Assembly (NCBI GenBank): GCA_035771175.1
Contig: CM069604.1
Coordinates: 20,523,115 to 20,587,114, forward strand
Length of the DNA stretch: 64,000 nucleotides
DNA from: Paratinospora sagittata
Lineage: Eukaryota; Streptophyta; Magnoliopsida; Ranunculales; Menispermaceae
Reading direction: 5' to 3'
Numbering within the stretch: the first letter of the stretch is position 1; every line of letters begins with the position of its first letter. Made by a program: the position numbers and the translations under genes. The notes under the pieces are model-generated. The model did not search any database. It was not told the origin of the DNA and worked only from the letters and a program-made list of their open reading frames with translations. This document shows, piece after piece, positions 36,256 to 47,209 of this stretch.

Positions 36256-37473
36256 ATTCTTTAATTTAAGCACTTAGCTAAATTTCCTGCTCATACAACA
36301 TTAGAATTTTAACTCTAGCTTTTCAATTCAGTCCCATAATTATATTTGAGTTTCCTAGACACATGATGATTAGTCTAAATAATTTCTACCACCCTCTAAA
36401 CTATTTTCACTATGAAAGACAATAGAAATAATTTTTTTTAACCTTATTTCTACAAGTCTCCAAGTTCAACGTATTTACTAAAACCATTCAATCGCATACT
36501 AAAAATATCAATCGATATCAAAAAAATCATGATCTTGGTATCAAAAAGTCTGAAATTCACTCCTTTAAGATTCGATGGTTTCAAACCAAAATTTCACCGG
36601 AGTTTGACATGGTTCGAACATTCCCTAGTGTCCAATTTGGCTTCCGGCAGTTGTATCGGCATCAATAGTACACATGAACGTAAACAAACTACATATTCGC
36701 GATCTACGCAACTATAAGAGTGATAATATATAATTTTTACGTGTTTCGAGTCAAAGTGGGTCAAAACCCATTTTTGAAAACTCTACAAAACACCTCCTAT
36801 AGCAAAAATTAATCACATGAGCATCTTAATAGATAAGATCCCATGCAACTCCATTTGTTTTAAAATTCTTTAATTTAAGCACTTAGCTAAATTTCCTGCT
36901 CATACAACATTAGAATTTTAACTCTAGCTTTTCAATTCAGTCCCATAATTATATTTGAGTTTCCTAGACACGTGATGATTAGTCTAAATAATTTCTACCA
37001 CCCTCTAAACTATTTTCACTATGAAAGACAATAGAAATAATTTTTTTTAACCTTATTTCTACAAGTCTCCAAGTTCAACGTATTTACTAAAACCATTCAA
37101 TCGCATACTAAAAATATCAATCGATATCCAAAAAATCATGATCTTGGTATCAAAAAGTCTGAAATTCACTCTTTTAAGATTCGATGGTTTCAAACCAAAA
37201 TTTCATCGGAGTTTGACATGGTTCGAACATTCCCTAGTGTCCAATTTGGCTTCCGGCAGTTGTATCGGCATCAATAGTACACATGAACGTAAACAAACTA
37301 CATATTCGCGATCTACACAACTATAAGAGTGATAATATATAATTTTTACGTGTTTCGAGTCAAAGTGGGTCAAAACCCATTTTTGAAAACTCTACAAAAC
37401 ACCTCCTATAGCAAAACTTAATCACATGAGCATCTTAATAGATAAGATCCCATGCAACTCCATTTGTTTCTAA
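36256..37473. repeat. Recent 609-bp tandem duplication
   Basis: ATTCTTTAATTTAAGCACTT at 36256 recurs at 36865, and both copies run to CATGCAACTCCATTTGTTT (first ending ~36864, second ~37473). Only about six substitutions separate the two 609-base copies by eye, i.e. ~99% identity. The 62-codon frames at 36529 and 37138 are the same sequence twice and show no domain. Confidence 0.95.
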
Positions 37474-37790
37474 CTCCCATATTCTTTAAATTATATCATG
37501 CAACTTCCATCTCATGTATATAATACTTTTCATTGAATTAACCACCTCATCTTTTTATTTCACCCACTCATATTCTCTAATATATGGATACAAACTACAC
37601 ATAAGATTATTATTAGATAAGAAGGGTATGTATAATATTTTAAGCATACATTATCTAATATATAATGTATGTATAATGGTATGGTATGTATAATATATTC
37701 ATAACATACATGGACTCATAAAAAAGTCACATCACAAGAACATACCACACAACATCTAAAAATTCTTGGGGTCCCATTTTATGGAAATGA
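37474..37790. other. AT-rich sequence with TATGTATAAT reiterations
   Basis: Motifs of the type TATGTATAATAT and ATACAT recur several times between 37625 and 37712. No gene or LTR end recognised. Confidence 0.4.
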
Positions 37791-37796
37791 GGGTCG

Positions 37797-38135
37797 TTAC
37801 AACAATAATGTTCTTGAGGAAAATGAAGATATTCTTGAAGAGAATAATGTTATGGAGAATGAAAATGTTACTCTTTAAGAAAGATTAGAGGAATTGACCC
37901 AATTAATGACCAAAGTTACTAATGAGAAGGAGGACTTAGAACTTAAACTTCAATTAGAAAAGGAAAAGGCCTCCACTTTAAAGAAACAATTGAGCAAACC
38001 AAAATGGTGGATATTTTATGCCCAAGACATGCCATAGGAACCTTAGAAATCCTTTTAAGGATAAATCTCATAAAATGTCATGGGTACCAAAGGACCTACT
38101 CCTAGATGGTAAAATTATAAAAAACCTTGGATCAG
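37797..38135 (+). pseudogene. Gag-like relic with coiled coil and basic tail
   Basis: A Glu/Asn-rich coiled-coil stretch (LEENEDILEENN, then RLEELTQLMTKVTNEKEDLE and LQLEKEKASTLKKQL) is followed after a frameshift by a Cys/His/basic tail containing FKDKSHKMSWVPKDLL. A WVPK motif after such a tail is reminiscent of gag of SIRE/Maximus-type copia elements. Only ~110 codons remain, with stops. Confidence 0.4.
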
Positions 38136-38159
38136 TATGGTGATAAAATCATGACTCTG

Positions 38160-38690
38160 GAAATGAACGTGGAGCAAGCGTGAGATCCCCACCTAGGGCC
38201 TAGCCAAACCCCTCTAAACCAGCCCCCTTACCCTACCTCTTGAACCTCCCGAGTATCCTCGCGTCTGACTTTGACATGATTGTCGACCCAGGAATGGCAA
38301 ACGCAGGTGACTTATCCACCATGTTTGTAAACACTGCTTTTAGTGTTGATCAATATTCTCATACCTCTAACAGTAAGAATAGTTGAAAGGGTATAGTGGT
38401 AAAAAAGTGATTGAAGCATGACACGAAATTTGTAAATGTTTTTTTTTTTTGTGATATGATTAGTAATGAGCTTACTGTGTTTGACTATGGTTGGTGGGCA
38501 GACTTACGACCGCAATTTTCTCTTGTATCACTAAATTTGGGGTGGAATGGAATGCAACAAACTTGGAGGATACCAAAAAAAACCACATTATCACTACTCT
38601 CATCTAGGTGATAATATATAAACATAATATGATAATTATACATATCAAAAGTAAGCAAGTCTAAACTATTTCCTCCTTGTATACATAGCA
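38160..38690. other. Unassigned sequence with one unit of a dispersed repeat
   Basis: 38485-38580 (GGTGGGCAGACTTACGACC, TTGTATCACTAAATTTGGGG, CAACAAACTTGGAGGATACC) matches 48863-48950 at roughly three quarters of positions by eye. The flanking C-rich part 38190-38330 has no recognised feature. Confidence 0.45.
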
Positions 38691-40294
38691 AAGAAGAATT
38701 CCAGAAGAATGTTTATCCTTCTCTTGTTTTTCCTTTCCCTTTGGGATATTTACCTAAAATATTGGAGGAAATGGGGTGAGGTACAACAAACTTAGTGAAT
38801 ATTGCCTTTCATGGCATTTATATGCATTTATTTAAACATGAGTTTAAAACATTAAAATGCTTATCAAAACACATATGCAATGTTAAAATAACACATACAT
38901 GCTCATAATATGCTTTGAGGATTTCATGCAATAATTTCAACAAAACATGCAAAGTCATCAATGAAATCTCAATCTCCTACCTTCTAAGTAATAGAGCGGG
39001 TCCAACCCTTTGTATAACCTCTACAAGGTAGCCATTGCCTCTTATTACTCAATACAAGTCATTTCAAGGATTTACAATCCTAGTTAGAACAATCCACTAC
39101 GCAATGAGGTTATCTATAATACTCACTCGGGACTAAGACCCAACAAAATGAATTCATGTTTGACTTGCCTTTTCAAGTCAAACATACTCCAATACTAAAA
39201 CATTTCATGAATTCCAATAGAACGCAATAATCAATTCATTACATAACATGCTTACATTCAGATCATTTACACATATATACAATGTCATACAAAGAACCAA
39301 GTCAAGGAAAATACTCATAGTGATTTGCTATTATACTAATTGCCAATTCTACCAAGTTCTAGCACAAATTGCTCACTTAGGATCTTCACACAATCTACAC
39401 ACTTGCACAATTTCAGCACAAACAGGTCACTTGTGGTGCACCAATTTCAGATTTCCAGATTTCTTTCTCTTTAATTTATCCAATTCAACTATTCTCATTT
39501 ATACAATTCTGATTACTCTTAATCATACTCCTCCAGAAAAACACATTCAACCCAAACAAAGCCTCCATTAATGGAGCTCCAAACCCTCAGCTGCTTCAAC
39601 AACTGGGGTGGTAACTTCCACCATTGAAATACCTTAATTCAACACAATTTCAAACCCATATCACATACAAAACATTCATTAAACACTTACCAATCCATAA
39701 CTCATCAATTTCTCAAAGTTCCAGCACCAAACCCTTTTTTTCAATCATGAAATTTGACCATGGGAATTTAACAAAAATCATATATGTTGAACAACTCAAC
39801 AAGAGGAACTCAAATATGGAATTTTTAACTTAAAAAGATAAGTGATTACCTTTAATTTGATCCTCCAAACTCTTTCCTTTCCTCCTCCTTTCGTTCCTCT
39901 ACTATTTCTTAACCTCTAGCAACTCGATTTTGCTGGAATGATCGAGTAATTTTGCTTAAAAACATGCACATCGCCTCACCATCCATTTTAAAAAAAACTG
40001 TTAAACAGCGAGGAGCGCACTTCTCCTTACCCAGAAAATAGAATTTTTGCAGAAACCCGTGAGGAGCGCCCTTCTCCCCCTTGGGAGCGCGCTTCTCTAA
40101 ATATTTCTAGAAACACTGCTCTCGGGTTTTGTCACTGGAGCGTTCTCCTTGCGTTCCAGATTTGCAATTCTCACTATGTAGGGGACTTTTATGATACCAC
40201 TAACAACCTAGTGTACCAACAACCCTACCATACATGTATTTTCATTATTCCAAGGTCAATATACATATGTATATGCATATAAATATGTCTTACA
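38690..40294 (-). repeat. Family D LTR, minus strand, partial
   Basis: Reverse complement carries CACTAAGTTTG...CCCATTTCCTCCAATATTTTAGGTAAAT (compare 8638-8690) near 38740-38800 and GGAGCGC/GAAGTGCG blocks at 40000-40110 that correspond to 41580-41690. TGTAAGAC at 40294 (minus) is the likely LTR start. The distal LTR end is not found. Confidence 0.65.
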
Positions 40295-40314
40295 ATACGT
40301 AATAGTCAATGATT

Positions 40315-40547
40315 TAGTTAAGCGAGTTGACGGACCCTGTCCTGTCCAATGCCCTAGAATGGAATAACTTCAAAAAGTTGAGTGCCGAACATGATCGTTT
40401 CTTTTTGTCCAAGTTGTTTCTCTTTTTGTCTAAGTTACTTCCTTTTTTCTTTGTGAGTATCGGGAATATCCCCATTCATAGGTCCGAGATCCACATCAAT
40501 GAATTGAAAGGTCCGAATGATCCACTCTGCAATCAGTTGTTAGAAAG
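40315..40547 (+). pseudogene. ycf2: Plastid-derived fragment resembling ycf2 (NUPT)
   Basis: The frame reading [47 protein letters not shown] and [16 protein letters not shown] is, from memory, an internal part of plastid Ycf2, a very large plastid protein. Resemblance stops abruptly after QLLES at ~40547. Seventy-odd codons are uninterrupted, so the transfer is not very old, or the fragment came by way of the mitochondrial genome. It has no start codon or promoter context and is a passenger among LTR pieces. Confidence 0.85.
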
Positions 40548-40784
40548 TAGTTAATGATTCTGAAGAAACTAGTTCAAAGAACGAGAGATTTTTTATGTTT
40601 ATTGTGTTATTTATATTTATCTTTTTTTATTAGATATTGGATCAAGTTATTGAGGAATTCTAGGGGGTTAACGAGGGCCTCGTTTAAAAAAAATACGCCG
40701 TCTGGGGGCTTTACTCAGACTAACTAGTAAAAGGCCCATACCTGAAAGTGATCTTAGAAATCAATCGCGTTCAGGGAAAAGATC
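40548..40784. other. Probably organelle-derived, not identified
   Basis: Lies between two plastid-like pieces and has higher GC than its surroundings (GCCGTCTGGGGGCTTTACTC near 40690). I could not assign it to a plastid or mitochondrial gene. Confidence 0.35.
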
Positions 40785-40880
40785 GCTTCGGATATAAAAC
40801 TTTGAGTATTCAAAGACGCCCTTGTTATTCCAAATAAGACAGCTTGGTAACAAATTGCTTCTTCCAAAGCACGCTTGACT
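40785..40880 (-). pseudogene. rpoC2: Plastid-derived fragment resembling rpoC2 (NUPT)
   Basis: On the minus strand the sequence encodes [20 protein letters not shown] followed by [10 protein letters not shown], which I recall from the C-terminal part of the plastid RNA polymerase beta'' subunit. The resemblance breaks after SEA. ycf2 and rpoC2 are not adjacent in typical plastomes, so this is a joined, rearranged insertion. Confidence 0.6.
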
Positions 40881-40904
40881 CGAATGTACGGGGTGTTACA
40901 ATAG

Positions 40905-41277
40905 GTATAGATATTCGCTGAGCTTGTTATAGCTCACGCCAAAATTCTCAATCATTTCAGGTAAAAACTTAAAGGGCAAGGGTAAAGCTCGTGAGGAGTG
41001 ACCCATTATCTTGTGTTCGATGTATGTATTTTAAGAGTTTTGGAAACATGTTTTGTAAATTGTAATGCATGTATTTATAACATCTGATATTTTATGTAAT
41101 ATCATCTAGATGTTGAACATGTATGTGTGAAGATAAAGATTCTGATCTCAATGAATTTAGAATGGTATTTATGATATATGAACAGGTTAGGCTGACATGA
41201 TCTCAGGTACATCTATGTATGGTGTATTTGGTATGTCTTGTCGGTCATGACATCACCCTACGAAGGGGATCGCGACA
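40905..41277 (+). repeat. 3' part of a family D LTR
   Basis: Contains ATTCGCTGAGCTTGTTATAG, GCTCACGCC and TTTCAGG (40914-40961), then GTCGGTCATGACATCACCC and the end GGGGATCGCGACA. No primer binding site follows, so this is either a 3' LTR end or a broken solo LTR. Confidence 0.75.
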
Positions 41278-41387
41278 AAAACTCTATGACTCGTGTGAGT
41301 TTTCGAAAGAAGTAAGTATATAGATAACACCCCATAAAGCATTTAGAACGTTTTTGAATCAACAAAGATATATATAATTACAAATTT

Positions 41388-43475
41388 TGTAATGCCCCAT
41401 ATGTACGAGTCAAACTTGTATGTTGACCAATACTTATTGTCAGGCATATTTGTACGCGTATATGTATGAACATGACCTTAGAATAGTGTAAATGCATGTA
41501 TTTTAGGGCTATTGGTACCCTACGAGGCTAGTCGTATCATAAAATGCCCAACACTTAGAAAAATTTCAGATTTGGGTGCAAGAAGCGCGCTCCCTAAGCG
41601 AATAAGTGCGCTTTTATGGCAAACCCGAGAGCACCATTTTTGGGAAGTGCAAAGAAGCACACCTAAGTGAAGAAGTGCACTTCTAGGTGGGCATGCAATT
41701 TCTTTTTAAAAAAAATAAAGTCGGTGAGGTGGTTTGTGCTGATTTTAAATAGAAAACTCGACCTTTTTAGCTCATTTTAAGCTTGCTGGATTGAAGGAAA
41801 CCCGGAGCAAAGGAAGAAGAAGAAGGGTCTGAGCTTGAGATCAAAATCCAAGGTAAGGATTTTTTATTTTGGGTTAAAATTTACTGAGTTGAACTCCTCT
41901 CTTTATTTTCTTCAACATATGTGACATGCAAGTGTTTTCCATGGCTAGATCAAGAGCTGGAAATGGGGATTTTGTGCTGAAATTGAATGAGTTACTGACC
42001 AAAACCATTGTAGATCAATTCCTTGTTGCTTGGTGAGTATTTTGATGTTAAAAATACTAATTTTCCATGGTTGGAAGTGGGTGTTCTAGAAATTCTGGGT
42101 ATGAGTTTTGGTAACCCATTTTCAATGGTAAACTGATCTTGGATGATTGGTGATGATGAATTATAGAAATTGGAACACAGAATGGGTGAATTCTGGGTTT
42201 GGTGATGATCACAAGTTTGGTACATGTGCTGGAAACTTAGAGTGTTGGGAATGTATTGGTAAGTTGTTTATTAATGAATTGTGATTCCTTGGTGATCAAT
42301 TGATTAAATGTTTATGGCTAGAATGCATATTTAAGTGTGTTGTAATGTTGAATTGCAGAGAATTGACATGAAATGAGTATGAACACAAGTGAGGTGCTTG
42401 TGTAGTAATTGTCAAGTTGGTGAATTTGGCTAAGTATAGAGATTGTGGACGTAGGCAAATCCTGTATTGGGAGTATTTCTAATTTGGTTCTTATGTATGG
42501 CATTGTATTAAATAAACTCTGTTTTGATGAATTATGTGCATGTATGATCACCATGTTGCATTGTCTAATTAATGCATTTAAACTCTTTGATTTTAACATC
42601 AAATATACTTGGACTTACTTGAAGTAAAGGAGGTATATGATCAATTCCAAGGAGGGAAGTTTGTGGACTAGACCTCGGAATGATCCAGATGATGGTTTGT
42701 TAAGATGAATTCTCCCTGTATATGCATAATAGGGATACAGATTCACTTACTTACCTGAGGGTGAGAATTTTATCTTTACGCATTGTATGATATGTATAGA
42801 GTAGCGAGAAAAGTATTTAAATCATGTATTGATAATTATATTGAATTGCATATGGGTTTATAATAATGTTTTCGATGCCATGCTTTCTTTAGATGCATAT
42901 ATATAATTTCATTATTAGATTACTCACTGAGCTTATTGTAGCTCACCCCACTCCTTTTCTATTACAGGTGTTGATTACAAAGGTAAGGGCAAGGCTCCAG
43001 AGAGTTGATTGAGCTTGTCTCTTTGTCATTGTGAGTATGTGTGCATAGGGAGCTGGTTATATACTTTTGTTTTTGGTATATGCATATATATATATATATA
43101 ACACCAAACTATGTTTAATGCTTAGTAAGATGTATGAGTGACAAAGATACATGTATAGGATGATGTATATGTTTCCAGGAGACTTGAGATGTATATAAGT
43201 CTTGTGAGAAAGAAAATGTTTTGTGTACATATATATGGATGGGTTTGATATGGATGATGATGGTTCATATGTGATATCGTATTTATTTATGTGATTTAAT
43301 GAGACTATCAGGTTTTTGTGGAACCTCAAATTTATGGGGAGGTTCTGCCAAATTTTTAGTGATTTTGTGTATTGTCTTAAAGGACAAGGCTGACAGAGTA
43401 TCGTATACGTCTAGGTATGGCGTATATAGTATTATGTGTCGGTCATGACGTCACCCTACGGAGGGGGTCGTGACA
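41388..43475 (+). repeat. 5' LTR of D2 (family D), 2088 bp
   Basis: Starts TGTAATGCCCCATATGTACG and ends GGGGGTCGTGACA, followed by a primer binding site. Contains the module ACTCACTGAGCTTATTGTAG, GCTCACCCC, ATTACAGG (42922-42968), an (AT)n run at 43083-43100, and GAAGTGCGCTTCT-like blocks (41580-41690). Several short frames inside have no domain. Confidence 0.85.
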
Positions 43476-43479
43476 AGTT

Positions 43480-43491
43480 TGGTATTAGAGC
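43480..43491 (+). other. Primer binding site of D2
   Basis: TGGTATTAGAGC, four bases after the LTR end, is one base from TGGTATCAGAGC. Confidence 0.8.
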
Positions 43492-43641
43492 CGACAGTTA
43501 TTGGTCAAATGCTAAAGTTATTAGGTTTAAAAGCCTTACTATGATATGTTTCTATGTATGGGTATATTGTATGGGTACGTAGAATATGAAAAATATCATG
43601 ATCAATCGACTAATGGTTAAAAGAGATAGTCAGGAAAGATC

Positions 43642-44853
43642 ATGGATCCAACTGATCAAGAAAAGATCGGAAGGTTGGAAGAAATGTTGGCTGCCCAACA
43701 ATAATAGAATGCCCAGTTAATAGAACTAGTGGCAAAGCTGCAGGCCGACAGGCAGAGACCTGAAGCACTAGTAGTTCGAGAGATTGGAGCTAACAATGTG
43801 GGTGCACCAGCAACATAGCATGTAGCTGAGATTGATGCCCTTGTGTTTGATTTCAGAGGGGACATCGACGAGAAAAAGAGATATGAAGGAGTAATGAAAG
43901 CCTTCAAGAGGTGAGATCCACCTGCGTTTATAGGCGAATTAGAGTTAAAAACTATTGAAAATTGGTTTCTGAGAATAGAGACAATTTTTGATGATATGCA
44001 AGTTCTAGAAAAAGATAAAATGAGATTGGCCAAGTTTAAATTTACTGATGATGCTGTGAAATGGTGGAAGTCCATGGAAAGAGTACATGATGAGATCCAT
44101 ACTTGGGCCAAATTCAAGAAAGTGTTCTATGAGTCTTTTTATCCCAAGGTTGAGTGTGATAAGAAGAGAAAGGCTTTCATGAATCTGAAGCAAGGGAATA
44201 TGACTGTGCGTTAGTATGAGCACGAATTTAATAGACTATTTGTTTATGCACCAGAGCTGGTATAGAGTGGCGAGAGTAGATTGAGGTAGCTTCGTGATGG
44301 GTTTAGATATCTTATTAAGCAGGGTTTGCCATTGTTAGGAGTGCAGACCTATGAGCATGCTTTACGACAGGCGTTGGACTTTAAGACTGTAAAGGCAGAG
44401 GCAACAAAACTTGTTGTTTAGAGAGCGTCGTCAGTACCACCTCAGTAGCCAGCATATACAGAGCAGTATTTCCCGTTCCCTGGAAAGAAAAAGAGTAAAT
44501 GGGGAAAGAGGTTTGGGGCCGAGACTAAGAAGGATAGAATGGCAGATGCACCTCATGGTGAGCCGTAGATGAGTCAGATGGCACCAGTTCTAGGAGTGCC
44601 ATAGATGGCTTCACTAGTGGGCTGAGGGACACAGACGGCTGGGAGACCTCAGAGTCAGAGTTCTTCAATTAAGCCGTCGTGGCCTCAACTGAAGGGATCC
44701 AGTGGAAATTGGATTCTAGTGCCTAGTATAGAATCCCAGACAACTTCTTCTACTCCTCGACCTCTGATCAAATGATTCAGGTGTGGTATCAAGGGCCACA
44801 TAATCAAGTAATATCCTTTTCAGTCGGTTCCCAAGATTTCAACGATGCCTTCT
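43642..44853 (+). pseudogene. D2 gag, decayed and truncated
   Basis: From ATG 43642 (MDPTDQEKIGRLEEML) essentially one frame can be followed through the gag core (TIENWFLRIETIFDDM, AVKWWKSMERV, FYESFYPKVECDKKRKA, 43940-44210) to a basic tail and a degenerate zinc-knuckle region (FRCGIKGHIIK, ~44780). It is broken by about a dozen stops, mostly TAG in Gln positions. Coding ends at 44854 where an Athila-type LTR fragment begins; no pol follows. Gag core resemblance places it with Tekay-like elements. Confidence 0.85.
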
Positions 44854-45612
44854 TGATGGTGTAAATTCAGATTCGCAAGTGTACAAATAGTCAAGTTATA
44901 ATATATCGACAGTGAATCCGGTTATCGTATCCACAGGGACTATTTCACTCACCAAATACCGTTTTCATTAATTTCTAACTTTATCTAGCTAATCAAATGG
45001 TAGAGTTTCAATAATTAAAAGGCAATTAAAATTCAAATCAAACTAATAGAATATGGGAGATATCAAATATACGAGAATATCTAGAGACTTGACTTCACTT
45101 AACCTTCAATCATATAACGTAGACACGCTTATTATCAAATCAATTTCCTAGTCTATAGGTCAAAATTCACAGGTCTCTAATTCCCTCTCTCGAGTGTCGA
45201 ATTAGAACGTATCATCAAGAATAGGATTCGATCTCTCGATAAAACCCTAATTCTCAATAACCCATTAAGTTTCGTGATTTTCCTACAACCTCATGAAACC
45301 TTGTAAACCTCTCGATTCTACAACTATTTCATGTAATATAACCTAGAAAACCCTTTCTCGAGTGCTGCCTTCCAAGTCTAGGTTCATTCGATTTGTGGCC
45401 AATAAACCAAAAGCATTAAGTCCATGGAATCATAAATAAACTAAGGATATTTCATTAATAATAAGTAAATCTAAAATTAAACCATGACGTTCAGGTTAGG
45501 ATCCATCTCCTCTCTAGAACAATAAATTAGTTCATACTTTGAATGATAAAAATACAAAACATGGAGAAAAACTCTAAAGTAAACATAATATCAAACTCTA
45601 GAACTTGGAACT
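44854..45612 (-). repeat. Athila-type LTR fragment
   Basis: Starts TGATGGTGTAAATTCAGATTCGC and resembles 57328 onward (TCGCAAGTGCACGATAGTCA, GTTATAATATA, CTCTATCGAGTGTC). It covers roughly half of the 1498-base LTR. Orientation is taken from the minus-strand Athila element to the right. The right edge abuts the family B LTR start. Confidence 0.65.
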
Positions 45613-46741
45613 TGTAGCTCCCTAGAAATCATTTCATCTAGCCCATAACCCATTTGTATTTTTGCCCAAACTCTATGTGCTCGCCTTGGTATGTATATAT
45701 GTGTGTTTTATGTGTGATTATTGCTTATATAAAAGAAAGTATTATTAGTGGTGGTTGTGTTATTATAGAAAGTATTATTGGTGGTGTTATTATTGTTATT
45801 AATATCATTTGCCAAATTAATATTTTTGTGAGTGGCTTGTTGGAAAAGCTTCACATAAGTAACTTGTTGATCAAGTCATCGTCTTGACTTGTGACTTGTT
45901 GAAAAGACTCCATTAAATGTCCTCATTTAATGCACCTTTGATATATGGGAAGGTTGTATTTCAACACATGGTAAATATGACATTTACATTGGAATATGTA
46001 GTGTATTTGTGTTGATTAAATGATAATTAATTATTTGTCTGTCAAATGGACTTGTGGATATTAGAAATGAGTCTGGAACGCATTTTTACATAAAAAACGA
46101 GTGGTCATAATCAAAATTCTGATGTGTATTAAGCGTGTAGTAGCGAAATGAAAGATGAGTGTTTTGGGCAAAAAGGAGGACCCTCATGCGCGGAAACACG
46201 ATTAAATACAAGTATGATTTCATTAATTTCAGAATATAATTCTACATGAAATAGTTAAGGGAATATTCTCTCAAAATCCCCAATGAATAATACAAAGGGT
46301 AAAAAAATGTGGGCCCAAAAACCTGAACCCAGTCCACCCTAATCTCCTGTGAAAAATTGGATAACAACGGGGTGAGCTACACGCTCAGTGGGGAAAATAG
46401 TTCGTGAATATAACAATTAATAAAGCAAACTTCATAATCAAATATCTTAAATACATATCAGAGAATCATAATTAATTCAATATGTATGTATGCATGACAC
46501 TGTCTCGTATTGGTTTAATGACTGTACATCGCCTGAGTTCACGTATTATTTTTGTAAATATATGTATATAACCCCACATGTATAATTAAGTAGATGGACA
46601 TGTTGTTGTAATAGTTAGTGACTGTTAGATGTTAACAAAGTATAGAATTTAATAGTGGATATGATGATCTTTAGGCATGGGGTGAAATATTTTTGATAGG
46701 GATGATGATACATGTATATTTGGTTTGATGTGATGTATATA
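45613..46741 (+). repeat. Left part of the 5' LTR of family B
   Basis: TGTAGCTCCCTAGAAATCAT, TTCATCTAGCCCATAACCCA and GCCCAAACTCTATGTG match the first ~60 bases of the family C LTR, so B and C are related. The LTR is split by A2 at 46742 and resumes at 54806. A minus-strand family A LTR piece (46190-46544) is also embedded in it. Confidence 0.75.
46190..46544 (-). repeat. Family A LTR fragment inside the family B LTR
   Basis: Reverse complement of A1 LTR ~4710-5065, including the GTGAGCTAC...GCTCAGTGGG module. Neither LTR end is present, so it did not arrive as a simple solo LTR. Confidence 0.85.
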
Positions 46742-46762
46742 TGTAATACCCTGTATTTCACA

Positions 46763-46794
<32 letters not shown>

Positions 46795-46798
46795 AAAT
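46742..46798 (+). repeat. LTR-start fragment and poly(A) tract at the left end of A2
   Basis: The 20 terminal bases and a following A tract (interrupted by one G) are the same as at 53311 and 54576. After the A tract the sequence (ATATTTATCACTC) differs from the LTR. Confidence 0.85.
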
Positions 46799-46890
46799 AT
46801 TTATCACTCTATATATATATGACTTTTATATATAGTTAAGATTTGGATTAAAAACACCTATATTTGATTTTATATATAGTTGCTTTATGG

Positions 46891-47106
46891 AAACTATATA
46901 GTTATGATTAAATATGCCAATACATTTCTATGTGAATACGACATATATGCATAAACTCACTAATGAAAAAAATTTCATGATGGCATAAACATCAACAAAA
47001 ACTATATAGTTATGATTAAATATGTCAATACATTTCTATGTGAATACGACATATATGCATCAACTCACTATTGAAGACAATTTCATGATGGCATAAACAT
47101 CAACAG
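46891..47106 (+). repeat. 108-bp tandem duplication upstream of the A2 extra ORF
   Basis: AAACTATATAGTTATGATTA begins at 46891 and 46999. Both copies end ATGGCATAAACATCAACA. They differ at only a few positions. Confidence 0.92.
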
Positions 47107-47209
47107 AAAACTCGAAACTAATGTCTAGCAGACAAGGCATAAATCTTAAAAAATATTAGGAATATATTTTGTGTCTTTTACACAAATTTATTTTCCTTTC
47201 AGCAAAAGA

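Noticed and set aside
43083..43100. (AT)n microsatellite as a regulatory element
   Set aside because: Simple repeats are common in these AT-rich LTRs and nothing nearby supports a function.
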